A DNA stretch of 64,000 bases from Selenomonas sp. (GTDB lineage Bacteria > Bacillota > Negativicutes > Selenomonadales > Selenomonadaceae), in assembly GCA_022482925.1 (NCBI GenBank), contig JAKVOG010000001.1, positions 1 to 64,000 on the forward strand, given 5' to 3'. A program made the position numbers and the translations under genes. The notes beneath the pieces are model-generated. The model made no database searches, had not been told where the DNA came from, and saw only the letters and a list, made by a program, of their open reading frames with translations. Numbering within the stretch: the first letter of the stretch is position 1; every line of letters begins with the position of its first letter. This document shows, piece after piece, positions 43,782 through 52,749 of this stretch.

Positions 43782-43837
43782 ATTATATCGAATCGTTGTG
43801 TATAATTCAATATTAATTCAAAAGATTGTGTCACAAT
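43782..43837 (-). promoter_or_regulatory. Promoter of the repressor gene with a palindromic operator candidate
   Basis: On the minus strand TTGAAT (43810-43805) and TATAAT (43787-43782) are 17 bp apart. A palindrome ATTGTG-T-CACAAT lies at 43825-43837, suited to binding by the XRE repressor. Confidence 0.75.
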
Positions 43838-44090
43838 GTTACAAAAGTATAAAATGACATAGGTATGAAAACGTATACTATTATCTTTTCATGTAAGTAC
43901 AGCCCAAACAAAAAGGTCAACCAATCCTGGCTGACCCGAAATGAATTTTATTGATATCAAAATGGAAATATACTTGCGCGTCACTCGCAATATGATATAA
44001 TATAGGCATATACATGATTGTGGTGTTCGCACTAGACATGATTGTATATAAAAACAAAATGATTCATTTTGAATGTCCCTCCTACTGATT
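43838..44090. other. Non-coding stretch between prophage and cargo region
   Basis: No gene is supported here. GTGTTCGCACTA occurs at 44021-44032 and again at 44094-44105, the second copy overlapping the end of the SIR2 gene. The stretch is AT-rich and lies where the phage module gives way to the cargo block, so it may hold an old junction. Confidence 0.4.
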
Positions 44091-44676
44091 TTAGGTGTTC
44101 GCACTATTAGATGATGTAGCCAGGGACATTTTTCTATGATATTTTACGAAGTCATAGATACGAATAAGCCTTTTCAGCTCGGAATTGTTTCTAAGGACGG
44201 CTTCCGGGCTTTTTTCTGTTTTCAAGATGCTGCAGAGATAGTCCTTGAGTTGATCCAGATTTATCTCTGATGGTTCCAAGAAGATCAATCGTTTATAGGC
44301 AACCTCAAAGCCGGCTTCCTTTATGATCCCGGCTACAGAAATATCCTGTAGCGATTCACGATACCCAGGCTTAGTGTGACGCAACCCATCATTCAGGAAA
44401 TCATCAATGCAGTTATGCGCCAATAAGCTCTGCTTCACCCTGTCATACACTGGCTTATCATAACCGACTAAATACTTGTACATTGGCAGGCCACCAGGAT
44501 TCGCCTTCAACAGCTCTGGCAAATATTCCTCCACTACACGCTCATTGTTATAGTATTTATTGCCCAGTACTGAATCCGCATAAAGATTCTCTGCCTTAAT
44601 TATCCCACCATTATTAGCAGTTGCTACCCCCAATACATAGCTGGCATCAGCAGGCAACTCATCAAGCTGTTCAAAA
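44091..44676 (-). pseudogene. SIR2-family defence gene, 3' part
   Basis: From 44676 this frame encodes about 194 C-terminal residues starting EQLDELPADASYVLGVATAN. It continues the frame of the SIR2 gene whose 5' part is at 50170-51182; the joint reads VAADF/EQLDEL. The composite transposon at 44677-50169 lies between, with a duplicated AAA. The C-terminal domain has no motif I know. It probably senses or oligomerises. Confidence 0.85.
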
Positions 44677-44724
44677 TATAGTGGCACGCTTGTCAAGACC
44701 AAAATCGATAAATTTCTAAATGTA

Positions 44725-45603
44725 TCAGGCAGCAGACATTGCAGCATTGAGCAGCAGTGCCGGGAAGTAGCGCTCTGCTGGCGGGACGTTCCCGATGGCT
44801 GAGTGGCAGCGCTGGAAGTTATACACGTTGATGTAGTTGCGGATGGCCTTGCGAGCCTCCCGGATGTTGCGGTACTGCGTGAGATAGGCTTCCTCATACT
44901 TGAATGTCCGGAACCACCGCTCAATCTTGATGTTGTCGGCCCAGCGGCTCTTGCCATCCATGCTCTGGCGGATCTTGTGTTCCTTGAGGAAAGCCTTGTA
45001 CTCCTTGCTGGTGAACTGGCATCCTTGGTCGGAGTTGAGAATCTGCGGCTTTGCTATACGGAGAGCCTTCCTTACGGCGGCAATGACCATCCGGGTGTCC
45101 AGGGTATCGTCCACCTCCCAGCCAACAATGCAGCGGCTGTACCAGTCGATGATGGCTGTCAGATAAACGAAACCGTGCTCCAGGGGAATGTAGGTGATGT
45201 CGATGGACCATGCCTGGTTAGGCTGCTGAACATCCACATGCTTCAGCAGGTAGGGCATCACCTGCGCTTGTTGCTGCCGCTTGGAAAGGTTCATCTTCGG
45301 ATAGATGGCGTCGATGCCCATCTCGCGCATGTAGCGAGCTGTCTTGCGTCGTCCGGCCTGATGCCCGAGGCGCTGCAGCTGCGAGGCCAGCTGCCTTGCG
45401 CCCCAGGCAGGATTGTCCGTGTGGAAACGATCGATGATGCGCTTGCATTCCAGCTCTTCATCTGATGGAGTGTTCTCTTTGGGTTGGTAGTATTGGCTCG
45501 TGCGGTTGACGCCGAGCAGCTTCGCTGCTTTCCGAAGGGAAAGCCCCTTGCACTCACTCCTCGAAAGGTTTTGGAGAATACTGTTTCTCGTAGTCCGGTC
45601 CAA
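44725..45603 (-). CDS. IS3 transposase OrfB (integrase catalytic domain)
   Basis: The product has 292 residues. It has an HTH_21-like segment near residue 60 and the DDE integrase core: SIDITYIPLEHGFVYLTAII with the first Asp, ILNSDQGCQFTSKEYKAFLK with the second, and WADNIKIERWFRTFKYEE with the Glu. It is normally made as an OrfAB fusion by a -1 shift on the A9 run (45617-45625). Confidence 0.92.
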   Translation of the reverse strand: MDRTTRNSILQNLSRSECKGLSLRKAAKLLGVNRTSQYYQPKENTPSDEELECKRIIDRFHTDNPAWGARQLASQLQRLGHQAGRRKTARYMREMGIDAIYPKMNLSKRQQQAQVMPYLLKHVDVQQPNQAWSIDITYIPLEHGFVYLTAIIDWYSRCIVGWEVDDTLDTRMVIAAVRKALRIAKPQILNSDQGCQFTSKEYKAFLKEHKIRQSMDGKSRWADNIKIERWFRTFKYEEAYLTQYRNIREARKAIRNYINVYNFQRCHSAIGNVPPAERYFPALLLNAAMSAA

Positions 45604-45901
45604 GAATTTCCTCAGATTTTTTTTTCAACCAATCCACCTGCATGGTGAGTTGGCCAACTTTGCGGGCATAGGAGGCTTTCTCCTTCCGCTCGGTCTCGAG
45701 TTTTTGATTGAGGTTGTCCTCTCTGGAATCATCGAATATGATGCTTGCCTTGCTGAGGAACTCGTTCTTCCAGTTCCGCAAGAGGTTCGGCAGGATTTCG
45801 TTCTCAGCCGCCAGCGTGTTGAGGTCTTTCTCACCCTTGAGCAGCTCGATGACGAGATTGGATTTGAATTTCGATGTGAAATGACGGCGCGTGCGTGACA
45901 T
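45554..45901 (-). CDS. IS3 transposase OrfA (helix-turn-helix)
   Basis: The product has 115 residues: an N-terminal HTH (HFTSKFKSNLVIELLKGEKD) and a C-terminal leucine-zipper-like coiled coil (ETERKEKASYARKVGQLTMQ). Near its end the codons TTG-AAA-AAA-AAA form a run of nine A where -1 slippage enters the OrfB frame without a stop. Confidence 0.9.
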   Translation of the reverse strand: MSRTRRHFTSKFKSNLVIELLKGEKDLNTLAAENEILPNLLRNWKNEFLSKASIIFDDSREDNLNQKLETERKEKASYARKVGQLTMQVDWLKKKSEEILGPDYEKQYSPKPFEE

Positions 45902-46095
45902 GATGATTATCTCCTTTTCATTGATCGCCTCCAGTATACCACGAGATTCACATTAAGAAGTAGTTTCGAAGTTGTCTTAATTCATGGTTCCATTATAATG
46001 GCAGTGTGGGAGCCTTGCTTTATGCTTTTCATTTTCCTGTATGATTTCCCGGCGATGAATACGATTACGGCAGTCCACACAATCCCATTTATTTT

Positions 46096-46989
46096 TTAAT
46101 ATTCAACTCTATTACGTCCGTTACTTTTAGCCAAATACAGCTTTTCATCAGCATGTTTTATCAACTCGTCAATGCTCTCACTTTCTGGTGATTTTAAGTA
46201 ATGAATACCGAAGCTTGCAGTTATGTTAAATTGCTTGCCATTATATTCGATTACAGATCTTTCAATTGACTTTCGCATACATTCGGCTATTGACTTTGCA
46301 GTCTCAAGATCGGCTCCAGGCATGCAAATCAGAAACTCTTCTCCACCATATCTTGCGACCCAGTCAATTTCTCTTTTAAGACATCCGGATATTGTTATGG
46401 CAACATTTTTTAGAGTCTGATCACCGGCAGGATGTCCGTAATTATCGTTAACAGCTTTAAAATAATCAATGTCAGCCATAATTATAGATATTTCTTTTGA
46501 TAAAAGCTTAGCGTTCAAAAGATCAACAGGTAGCTTTTCCATAATATATCGTCGGTTATACAGCCCCGTAAGTTGATCTTTAAAAGCAAGTTTGTTCATA
46601 CTATCAATAAGCGCATGAATTCCTGTCAATTCATTACCCTTATCGTCAAGCGATTCAAAAAATAAACTGTTTGTAATATCTTTGAGAATCTCGACTACAA
46701 CCTTTCTGTTATCTAAAATATAGGGGACTGCAGTCACTATGTATGTTTTGTCTTTTCTATACTCAATTTTTACATATGTCGTGTTGTCGTTATAAGCCCT
46801 CATGGAGATGCAATTATCGCACACTTTGTTTTTACCCCAAAAATCAAAACAGTGGATGTTGTTAATTAGAACCTCCTTGTTTCCGTACTCAATAACTCTT
46901 TTTTGTAAAGGATCTACAATTCGCGTAAAATCACTGAGTTTACTAAATAACTCACCATTGGTTAAATAATCATTAATATTATTTTCCAT
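46096..46989 (-). CDS. Diguanylate cyclase (GGDEF domain) with N-terminal sensor
   Basis: The product has 297 residues. The N-terminal about 125 residues are PAS-like, with the cysteines in CFDFWGKNKVCDNCISM. A GGDEF domain follows from about residue 135: DQLTGLYNRRYIMEK, IMADIDYFKAVNDNYGHPAG and the active-site GGEEF. An RxxD product-inhibition site (REID) lies five residues before GGEEF. It makes cyclic di-GMP. It is the passenger of the composite transposon. Its DNA is AT-rich against most of the window, suggesting a different source. Confidence 0.9.
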   Translation of the reverse strand: MENNINDYLTNGELFSKLSDFTRIVDPLQKRVIEYGNKEVLINNIHCFDFWGKNKVCDNCISMRAYNDNTTYVKIEYRKDKTYIVTAVPYILDNRKVVVEILKDITNSLFFESLDDKGNELTGIHALIDSMNKLAFKDQLTGLYNRRYIMEKLPVDLLNAKLLSKEISIIMADIDYFKAVNDNYGHPAGDQTLKNVAITISGCLKREIDWVARYGGEEFLICMPGADLETAKSIAECMRKSIERSVIEYNGKQFNITASFGIHYLKSPESESIDELIKHADEKLYLAKSNGRNRVEY

Positions 46990-47337
46990 ACATACCTTCC
47001 TTTGTAAAAATTATAATTTCCTATCCATGAACATAAACAATAGAAACGTAACAAAAATCATGGATAAATAACAGATACATTCAACCCGACCACACAAGCC
47101 CGGGTTTTTCAAAAAACATCTAAATCGACCACACGCGAACCTCTGACATCTAAACTGACTACTCGCCAAGCACTGACATCTAAATCGCTCTGTCACAAGG
47201 TTTTAAGCTCGTTTTGACATGTTCCCTCGAAGTAAGAATCAGGCAATTTCCGAGCGGTGGTTTTTATGGCAAAAACCTTGAAATGCCCTTATTTCAAGCC
47301 CTTTTTTACGGCTGATTTTCAACCCTTGACATCAATA
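46990..47337. repeat. Non-coding stretch with repeated GACATCTAAATCGAC-like motifs, possible IS21-type end remnant
   Basis: Between 47105 and 47195 the phrase GACATCTAAA or ACATCTAAATCG recurs three times at 30-45 bp spacing on the plus strand. Such spaced terminal repeats are seen at ends of IS21-family elements. No transposase gene of that family is present. No gene is supported elsewhere in this stretch. Confidence 0.4.
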
Positions 47338-47645
47338 CTACCGTCTCAACGTGTGCCGTTTTTTATCACTCGATACGCTTTCTTCTTGCTCGTATGGGTT
47401 CAGTTGGCACGCTTCAGGATCTGCAAGCGTTTCATTTTCTACGCAGCTGTCATCAGATTTCGATACTTTAGAATCACTACCTGGGAGTTTTTTACTAACC
47501 AGTTTCTTCCTCGGTTTACGCGGAGGTTTGAAATCATCCGCGCATCTTTCATCTGTTACATTAGTTCTGTAGATGAAGACCAGCTTATCCGGATCTGGTG
47601 TCCCGTCTTCATTATATCCTCCCACCACCACCTTATCAATAATAC
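47338..47645 (-). pseudogene. 3' fragment of an unknown gene, cut off by the right IS3 copy
   Basis: The frame continues from the IS boundary at 47645 (IDKVVVGGYNEDGTPDPDKL) to a stop at 47338. The tail is basic and then serine/acid-rich. No start codon belongs to it. I do not recognise the family. It is probably a transposon-related or cargo gene truncated when the IS3 copy arrived. Confidence 0.45.
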
Positions 47646-47690
47646 TATAGTGGCACGCTTGTCAAGACCAAAATCGATAAATTTCTAAAT

Positions 47691-48880
47691 CCCAAATTGC
47701 AATAATAAGTTGAACACCCTATAACCCCCTTATTTAGCAAGAGCTATGTTAGCTTCTTCAGCAAAACATTCTTCTGGTGTTTTATAGCCCAGTATTTTTC
47801 TTGGTAACGTGTTTGCCCATCGTTCCACGTCTGTAATGTGCTCTAACGGATAATCTTGTATGCTTTTTCCCTTGGGCAGAAAACGTCTGAATAGGCCGTT
47901 ATGGTTTTCATTGGTGCCTTTATCACTGGAACAGTAAGGATGGGCATAATATACGAGCGTCCTGCTTATCGATTCCAGTTCTGACAGGCGAGAAAATTCA
48001 CTGCCGTTGTCTGTCGTAATGGTCTGGAATATCTGGTCAAAGCAGTCCTGAAACATATTGTCCCGTAATTCATAAAGTGCTGCTAGTACAGAAGAACTTT
48101 CCTTGTTCGGTAGTTTTCGAATAAGTGCGCACCGAGTTTTTCGCTCTACCATGGTCAGCAGTACTTCGTCTCGGATACGTTTTCCCAAGACCAGATCGAA
48201 TTCCCAATGTCCAAAATCCTGGCGCTCATTAACCGCAGGATCACGTTCATCTATACTACGCCCCAATTTCTTCTTATGCTCGCGAACCCGCTTCTTAGAG
48301 TTTTTGCGTTTGACACGCAGAGGCAGGTCTATGCTTTTTATTTCTCCAAGAAGCCCCAGCGTCACATAATTGTAGAGGGTTTTAGTACAAACCATCTCGT
48401 CACGCCGGAATAGGTTATTGGCAATAGCCCTGCCTACACAAGCGTCGAGAGACCAGTCTTTTTTCTTGAAGTTTTCCCGGACGTATTCCAAAAAGATACC
48501 TTTGGAAATAGCAGCATATTTACGGCCACAGTTTTCACGATGGACTTCATATACAGACTGTCCGTCCATAGCGCGGTAACGCTCAATCTTCCCATTGTAA
48601 AGTAAGACCGTTCCTCGCTTGATCTCATTACGGATAGTATTGACAGCGCAGCCGATTTCATGTGCAATGCGGCGAAGTGAATACTTATCTTTTAAACGAG
48701 TCTGTATAATAACCCGTTCCTCAAAAGTTAAGTGTGCCCCTTTTTTACGTGACGTATTTGTGATAGACTGTATTTGATCCATAGCGATTCTCCTTGGGTG
48801 TGTTTTGTTTAGCGACTACATTTTACCACAAGATTTCGCTATGGAGTTTTTATGTGTTCAACTTAATTATACAATTCGCC
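47691..48880 (-). mobile_element. IS30-family insertion sequence nested in IS3 (13-bp target duplication)
   Basis: Inverted ends share AATTG.A.AAT.AAGTTGAACAC. The 13-bp sequence TAAATTTCTAAAT flanks the element on both sides (47678-47690 and 48881-48893) and occurs once at the same place in the intact left IS3 copy, so it is a target-site duplication. Confidence 0.88.
47730..48782 (-). CDS. IS30 transposase
   Basis: The product has 350 residues. The N-terminal helix-turn-helix is SLRRIAHEIGCAVNTIRNEI. The DDE catalytic core has FGHWEFDLVLGKR (first Asp), TITTDNGSEFSRLSELE (second Asp) and SSDKGTNENHNGLFRRFLPK (Glu), all intact. It is full length and probably active. Confidence 0.93.
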   Translation of the reverse strand: MDQIQSITNTSRKKGAHLTFEERVIIQTRLKDKYSLRRIAHEIGCAVNTIRNEIKRGTVLLYNGKIERYRAMDGQSVYEVHRENCGRKYAAISKGIFLEYVRENFKKKDWSLDACVGRAIANNLFRRDEMVCTKTLYNYVTLGLLGEIKSIDLPLRVKRKNSKKRVREHKKKLGRSIDERDPAVNERQDFGHWEFDLVLGKRIRDEVLLTMVERKTRCALIRKLPNKESSSVLAALYELRDNMFQDCFDQIFQTITTDNGSEFSRLSELESISRTLVYYAHPYCSSDKGTNENHNGLFRRFLPKGKSIQDYPLEHITDVERWANTLPRKILGYKTPEECFAEEANIALAK

Positions 48881-48896
48881 TAAATTTCTAAATGTA

Positions 48897-49775
48897 TCAG
48901 GCAGCAGACATTGCAGCATTGAGCAGCAGTGCCGGGAAGTAGCGCTCTGCTGGCGGGACGTTCCCGATGGCTGAGTGGCAGCGCTGGAAGTTATACACGT
49001 TGATGTAGTTGCGGATGGCCTTGCGAGCCTCCCGGATGTTGCGGTACTGCGTGAGATAGGCTTCCTCATACTTGAATGTCCGGAACCACCGCTCAATCTT
49101 GATGTTGTCGGCCCAGCGGCTCTTGCCATCCATGCTCTGGCGGATCTTGTGTTCCTTGAGGAAAGCCTTGTACTCCTTGCTGGTGAACTGGCATCCTTGG
49201 TCGGAGTTGAGAATCTGCGGCTTTGCTATACGGAGAGCCTTCCTTACGGCGGCAATGACCATCCGGGTGTCCAGGGTATCGTCCACCTCCCAGCCAACAA
49301 TGCAGCGGCTGTACCAGTCGATGATGGCTGTCAGATAAACGAAACCGTGCTCCAGGGGAATGTAGGTGATGTCGATGGACCATGCCTGGTTAGGCTGCTG
49401 AACATCCACATGCTTCAGCAGGTAGGGCATCACCTGCGCTTGTTGCTGCCGCTTGGAAAGGTTCATCTTCGGATAGATGGCGTCGATGCCCATCTCGCGC
49501 ATGTAGCGAGCTGTCTTGCGTCGTCCGGCCTGATGCCCGAGGCGCTGCAGCTGCGAGGCCAGCTGCCTTGCGCCCCAGGCAGGATTGTCCGTGTGGAAAC
49601 GATCGATGATGCGCTTGCATTCCAGCTCTTCATCTGATGGAGTGTTCTCTTTGGGTTGGTAGTATTGGCTCGTGCGGTTGACGCCGAGCAGCTTCGCTGC
49701 TTTCCGAAGGGAAAGCCCCTTGCACTCACTCCTCGAAAGGTTTTGGAGAATACTGTTTCTCGTAGTCCGGTCCAA
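48897..49775 (-). CDS. IS3 transposase OrfB (right copy)
   Basis: It encodes the same 292 residues as the left copy, with the DDE residues intact. The IS30 lies downstream of its stop codon, so the coding region is not damaged, although the element end is. Confidence 0.92.
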   Translation of the reverse strand: MDRTTRNSILQNLSRSECKGLSLRKAAKLLGVNRTSQYYQPKENTPSDEELECKRIIDRFHTDNPAWGARQLASQLQRLGHQAGRRKTARYMREMGIDAIYPKMNLSKRQQQAQVMPYLLKHVDVQQPNQAWSIDITYIPLEHGFVYLTAIIDWYSRCIVGWEVDDTLDTRMVIAAVRKALRIAKPQILNSDQGCQFTSKEYKAFLKEHKIRQSMDGKSRWADNIKIERWFRTFKYEEAYLTQYRNIREARKAIRNYINVYNFQRCHSAIGNVPPAERYFPALLLNAAMSAA

Positions 49776-50073
49776 GAATTTCCTCAGATTTTTTTTTCAA
49801 CCAATCCACCTGCATGGTGAGTTGGCCAACTTTGCGGGCATAGGAGGCTTTCTCCTTCCGCTCGGTCTCGAGTTTTTGATTGAGGTTGTCCTCTCTGGAA
49901 TCATCGAATATGATGCTTGCCTTGCTGAGGAACTCGTTCTTCCAGTTCCGCAAGAGGTTCGGCAGGATTTCGTTCTCAGCCGCCAGCGTGTTGAGGTCTT
50001 TCTCACCCTTGAGCAGCTCGATGACGAGATTGGATTTGAATTTCGATGTGAAATGACGGCGCGTGCGTGACAT
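49726..50073 (-). CDS. IS3 transposase OrfA (right copy)
   Basis: It encodes the same 115 residues as the left copy. The A9 slippage run is at 49789-49797. Confidence 0.9.
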   Translation of the reverse strand: MSRTRRHFTSKFKSNLVIELLKGEKDLNTLAAENEILPNLLRNWKNEFLSKASIIFDDSREDNLNQKLETERKEKASYARKVGQLTMQVDWLKKKSEEILGPDYEKQYSPKPFEE

Positions 50074-50169
50074 GATGATTATCTCCTTTTCATTGATCGC
50101 CTCCAGTATACCACGAGATTCACATTAAGAAGTAGTTTCGAAGTTGTCTTAATTCATGGTTCCATTATA

Positions 50170-51182
50170 AAATCTGCCGCTACGATCTTATTGGCAGGTG
50201 TATCCTCCCGAACCATATCATAGATATCACGACGCAACTGACGCAAAAGTCGTGGACTATACCGGGATTTCACTTCATAAATAGCCTCATAAATCGGCAT
50301 GAAATCTTTTGTTGCTATCTGCGTCATCGAAATACTCTTCCCATTATCAAACTGGAATGAACGCGTCGAAATCGTATTGCTATCATCATAATCAACAAAT
50401 ATCAATCGATCCTGTAAAACATCCAATTTGGATTGAGATAAGCAAACTGCAATTTGTCTAAGAATGTTCTGCACATTTCGATCACTTAAAGAATAGCCAA
50501 TGAAAATAATGGGATACTCCAAGAATATTGTCAGCAATTTTGCAATAAGGTAAGCTGACAAATGCTCAAATTCACGGTAATCCCTAGATGTTAATACCAA
50601 ACTATCCGGTCGATCAACGGAGCCATGAATTTTATAAATCTCACCCAAACCTGCCAATTGGGCAAAAATCAGGTCTTCCTGTCCTACATAAGTCCTATAT
50701 CCTGTAAATATGTGTTCCAGCAAAGTATCATAATTCGTCGTAATGATACCAGCAACGCTGCGTACTGCCAGTTTCTTTAAGAGTCTGATTTCTTCATTAT
50801 CTGCATCAAATACAGCCTTGGATAAATGATTGGATACAGCTATCTTAAGTGGGGAAATATTCGCCTTGATTGCCTCAGCATGGGCCTGCAAGAAGTCCCT
50901 GTACTGCGAATCCGAAAAAACGGCCTTATTATAATCCACTTCCAGCAAAGAAGCAATTTCTGGCTGCTGTCCATAATATTCCCGTTCATTCGTCCTGCTC
51001 GCATACGCATTATAGCGAAACTCATCTCCGCTAAACTCCTTGCAAAAATAGCGCAACAGTTCTCCCCAACGCTCTGTTTTCATATAGCGCTGTGAAAAAC
51101 CAGAACCTACAAACAAGAATGGATGTGACCCGGTACATTGGATTTTATCCCGCAAATACTTTTTGATATGATCTGCTGCCAT
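50170..51182 (-). pseudogene. SIR2-family defence protein, 5' part (NADase domain)
   Basis: About 337 residues precede the transposon. The SIR2 fold is clear: HPFLFVGSGFSQRYMKTERW (nucleotide-binding Gly motif), VAGIITTNYDTLLEHIF (TNxD), IYKIHGSVDRPDSLVLT (catalytic His), and IIFIGYSLSDRNVQNIL. Bacterial SIR2 proteins of this type deplete NAD during phage infection. Joined to 44091-44676 the protein would have about 533 residues. It lies directly downstream of hsdS in the same direction, a normal defence-island arrangement. As it stands, the product is truncated after ADF plus a few IS-encoded residues. Confidence 0.88.
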
Positions 51183-51249
51183 GATGTACTCCTTTTTGTA
51201 GCATAATTCTATCTAATATACAAAATCATATACGCTAATACCCAGTACT

Positions 51250-52749
51250 TTACTTGCCTGACAATATCCCTTCACACAATGGCAAAAGTTCTTCCAAACG
51301 CTGAACAATACGCTGCTGTTCAGCAAGGGGCGGTATCGGGCAAGTAAAGATTCTAGCATCTTTCGTTCCTAATCTTGGCATCTTTACCCCATAAGAACAT
51401 TGATTGGCATAATTTAAGAATTCTGGGGACATCAAAAGAATCTGCGCATATTTATTATAGATGTGCTTGCCAAAATCAAGTGGTAAGATTTCTGATGTAC
51501 AATATCCATCTTCGTCAGCAAGAATAACGATTGGCTCCGGTATGATATTTCTGTCAATGATGCACATATTATGCAAATATGGTCTTACAGTTGCATAGAT
51601 AACGTCACCGAATTTTATGATTTTTCTAGCTCGTGATGGTGCTTTATCGGGCTGAATAATATTGCTCAAATCGCCCAATTTTTGATGCTTATTATCAACA
51701 GAAGAAATATCAACGTATGTAAAAGGTACATTCGGTTTCTTCTGACCATGATTATACGTGATTTCTCCCAACCTACACCATTCCCATCCATCTGGCAGAT
51801 TAAAGGGCTTTTCTTCCTCTGTAATCTCCGGCAAAGGCTTCTCTTTCTTGATTTTCTTTGCCTTGATCAGCCGCTGCTTCTCAGCCGCGATCTCAGCCAG
51901 TAAGTCCTCGGCATTGCCATCCCCCGGCAGCCGCTCGGTGAGTTTTCCCTGAATCGCCGCCTGCAAAAGCGATGCTTTCAGGCGTTCCGGCATTGTGGAT
52001 TGCAACGCATCCAGTTTTTTTTCGTCTTTGGATAAGGAATCCACTTGAAATAGCAGTTCCTCTACACGCGCGACAATACGCTGTTGTTCTGCAAGTGGAG
52101 GTAAAATAACAACCGTATTTTTTATATCTTTAAGTACCCAATTTTTATTACCTACACCACGTGTATGAATACTTACTTGCTCTTGTACTAATGGACTATT
52201 AAGCAAGTATACAAAATATTGTGGAAAAATCTCCGTATCCAAATACTTTATTAATGCAATACTAACAAACAAACTGAACTCTCTATCAGTATCAATCAGC
52301 ACAGGTATTCCTGTCGTTCCAACTTTAGTTATTAAAATATCATTTTTTTTTGGAAAACACCGTTGTATTAACTCATCATGTGTTTCTCTACTTACAAATT
52401 TGGTATTTGAAAAATTCAGTCGTCCGCTGCTAATGTCCTTAACCGACAAAAAAGGAATACCCTTCGAAACATAATTAGGTCTCAAATGAGTACCATCCGT
52501 TATATAAAGTGATATTTCCCCAAGTTTACACCATGCCCAACCTTCCGGCAAATCAAAGAGCTTTTCTTCTTCGGTGATTGCTGTCAGGGGCTTTTCTTTC
52601 CTTATCTTCTTTTCCTTGATCAGCTTATCTTTCTCTGCTGCAATCTTTTGCAGGAGTTCGGCAGCTGTACCATCGCCAGGCTCACGCTGGGTCAATTTGC
52701 CCTGAATAGCGGCCTGCAGGATGGATTTTTTCAGTTTTTCTGCAATCAT
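51250..52749 (-). CDS. hsdS: Type I restriction-modification specificity subunit
   Basis: The product has 499 residues with two target-recognition halves. Each half starts with a nearly repeated helix: LKKSILQAAIQGKLTQREPG near residue 5 and LKASLLQAAIQGKLTERLPG near residue 255. Each is followed by a conserved DLPEGWAWCKLGEI or NLPDGWEWCRLGEI. The recognition domains themselves differ, so the target is bipartite and asymmetric. Both halves end in PPLAEQQRIV motifs. Its ATG overlaps the hsdM stop by 4 bp. Confidence 0.93.
   Translation of the reverse strand: MIAEKLKKSILQAAIQGKLTQREPGDGTAAELLQKIAAEKDKLIKEKKIRKEKPLTAITEEEKLFDLPEGWAWCKLGEISLYITDGTHLRPNYVSKGIPFLSVKDISSGRLNFSNTKFVSRETHDELIQRCFPKKNDILITKVGTTGIPVLIDTDREFSLFVSIALIKYLDTEIFPQYFVYLLNSPLVQEQVSIHTRGVGNKNWVLKDIKNTVVILPPLAEQQRIVARVEELLFQVDSLSKDEKKLDALQSTMPERLKASLLQAAIQGKLTERLPGDGNAEDLLAEIAAEKQRLIKAKKIKKEKPLPEITEEEKPFNLPDGWEWCRLGEITYNHGQKKPNVPFTYVDISSVDNKHQKLGDLSNIIQPDKAPSRARKIIKFGDVIYATVRPYLHNMCIIDRNIIPEPIVILADEDGYCTSEILPLDFGKHIYNKYAQILLMSPEFLNYANQCSYGVKMPRLGTKDARIFTCPIPPLAEQQRIVQRLEELLPLCEGILSGK

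Larger units (their letters stand above)
44677..45997 (-). mobile_element. IS3-family insertion sequence, left copy (1321 bp, complete)
   Basis: The ends are imperfect inverted repeats: TATAGTGGCACG on the left and, reading inward from the right, TATAATGGAACC. Both further share AAGAC. It contains orfA and orfB overlapping by 50 bp. The sequence is the same as the right copy as far as I can compare the protein products and DNA. Confidence 0.85.
44677..50169. mobile_element. Composite transposon (two IS3-family copies flanking a diguanylate cyclase gene) inserted in the SIR2 gene
   Basis: Two same-orientation IS3 copies bound the segment. The outer flanks are ...GTTCAAAA on the left and AAATCTGCC... 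on the right. Removing the insert and one AAA rejoins the SIR2 frame exactly. The 3-bp duplication at the outer ends shows that the whole unit moved, or that a resident IS3 was expanded by recombination. Confidence 0.85.
47646..50169 (-). mobile_element. IS3-family insertion sequence, right copy, interrupted by an IS30 element
   Basis: The left end TATAGTGGCACG at 47646 continues to 47690, where an IS30 begins. The IS3 sequence resumes at 48881 and runs to TATA at 50169. Apart from the insertion it matches the left copy, including both transposase frames. Confidence 0.85.

Noticed and set aside
43889-44104. A 71-residue minus-strand frame in the prophage/cargo gap
   Set aside because: No ribosome-binding site, odd composition and no similarity pattern; treated as non-coding.
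44803-45465. A 220-residue plus-strand frame inside IS3 (and its twin at 48975-49637)
   Set aside because: It is antisense to the OrfB transposase and present only because that gene has a strong codon bias.
47105-47195. Short spaced repeats considered as a CRISPR array
   Set aside because: Only three imperfect short repeats with irregular spacing and no cas genes; more like a transposon end.
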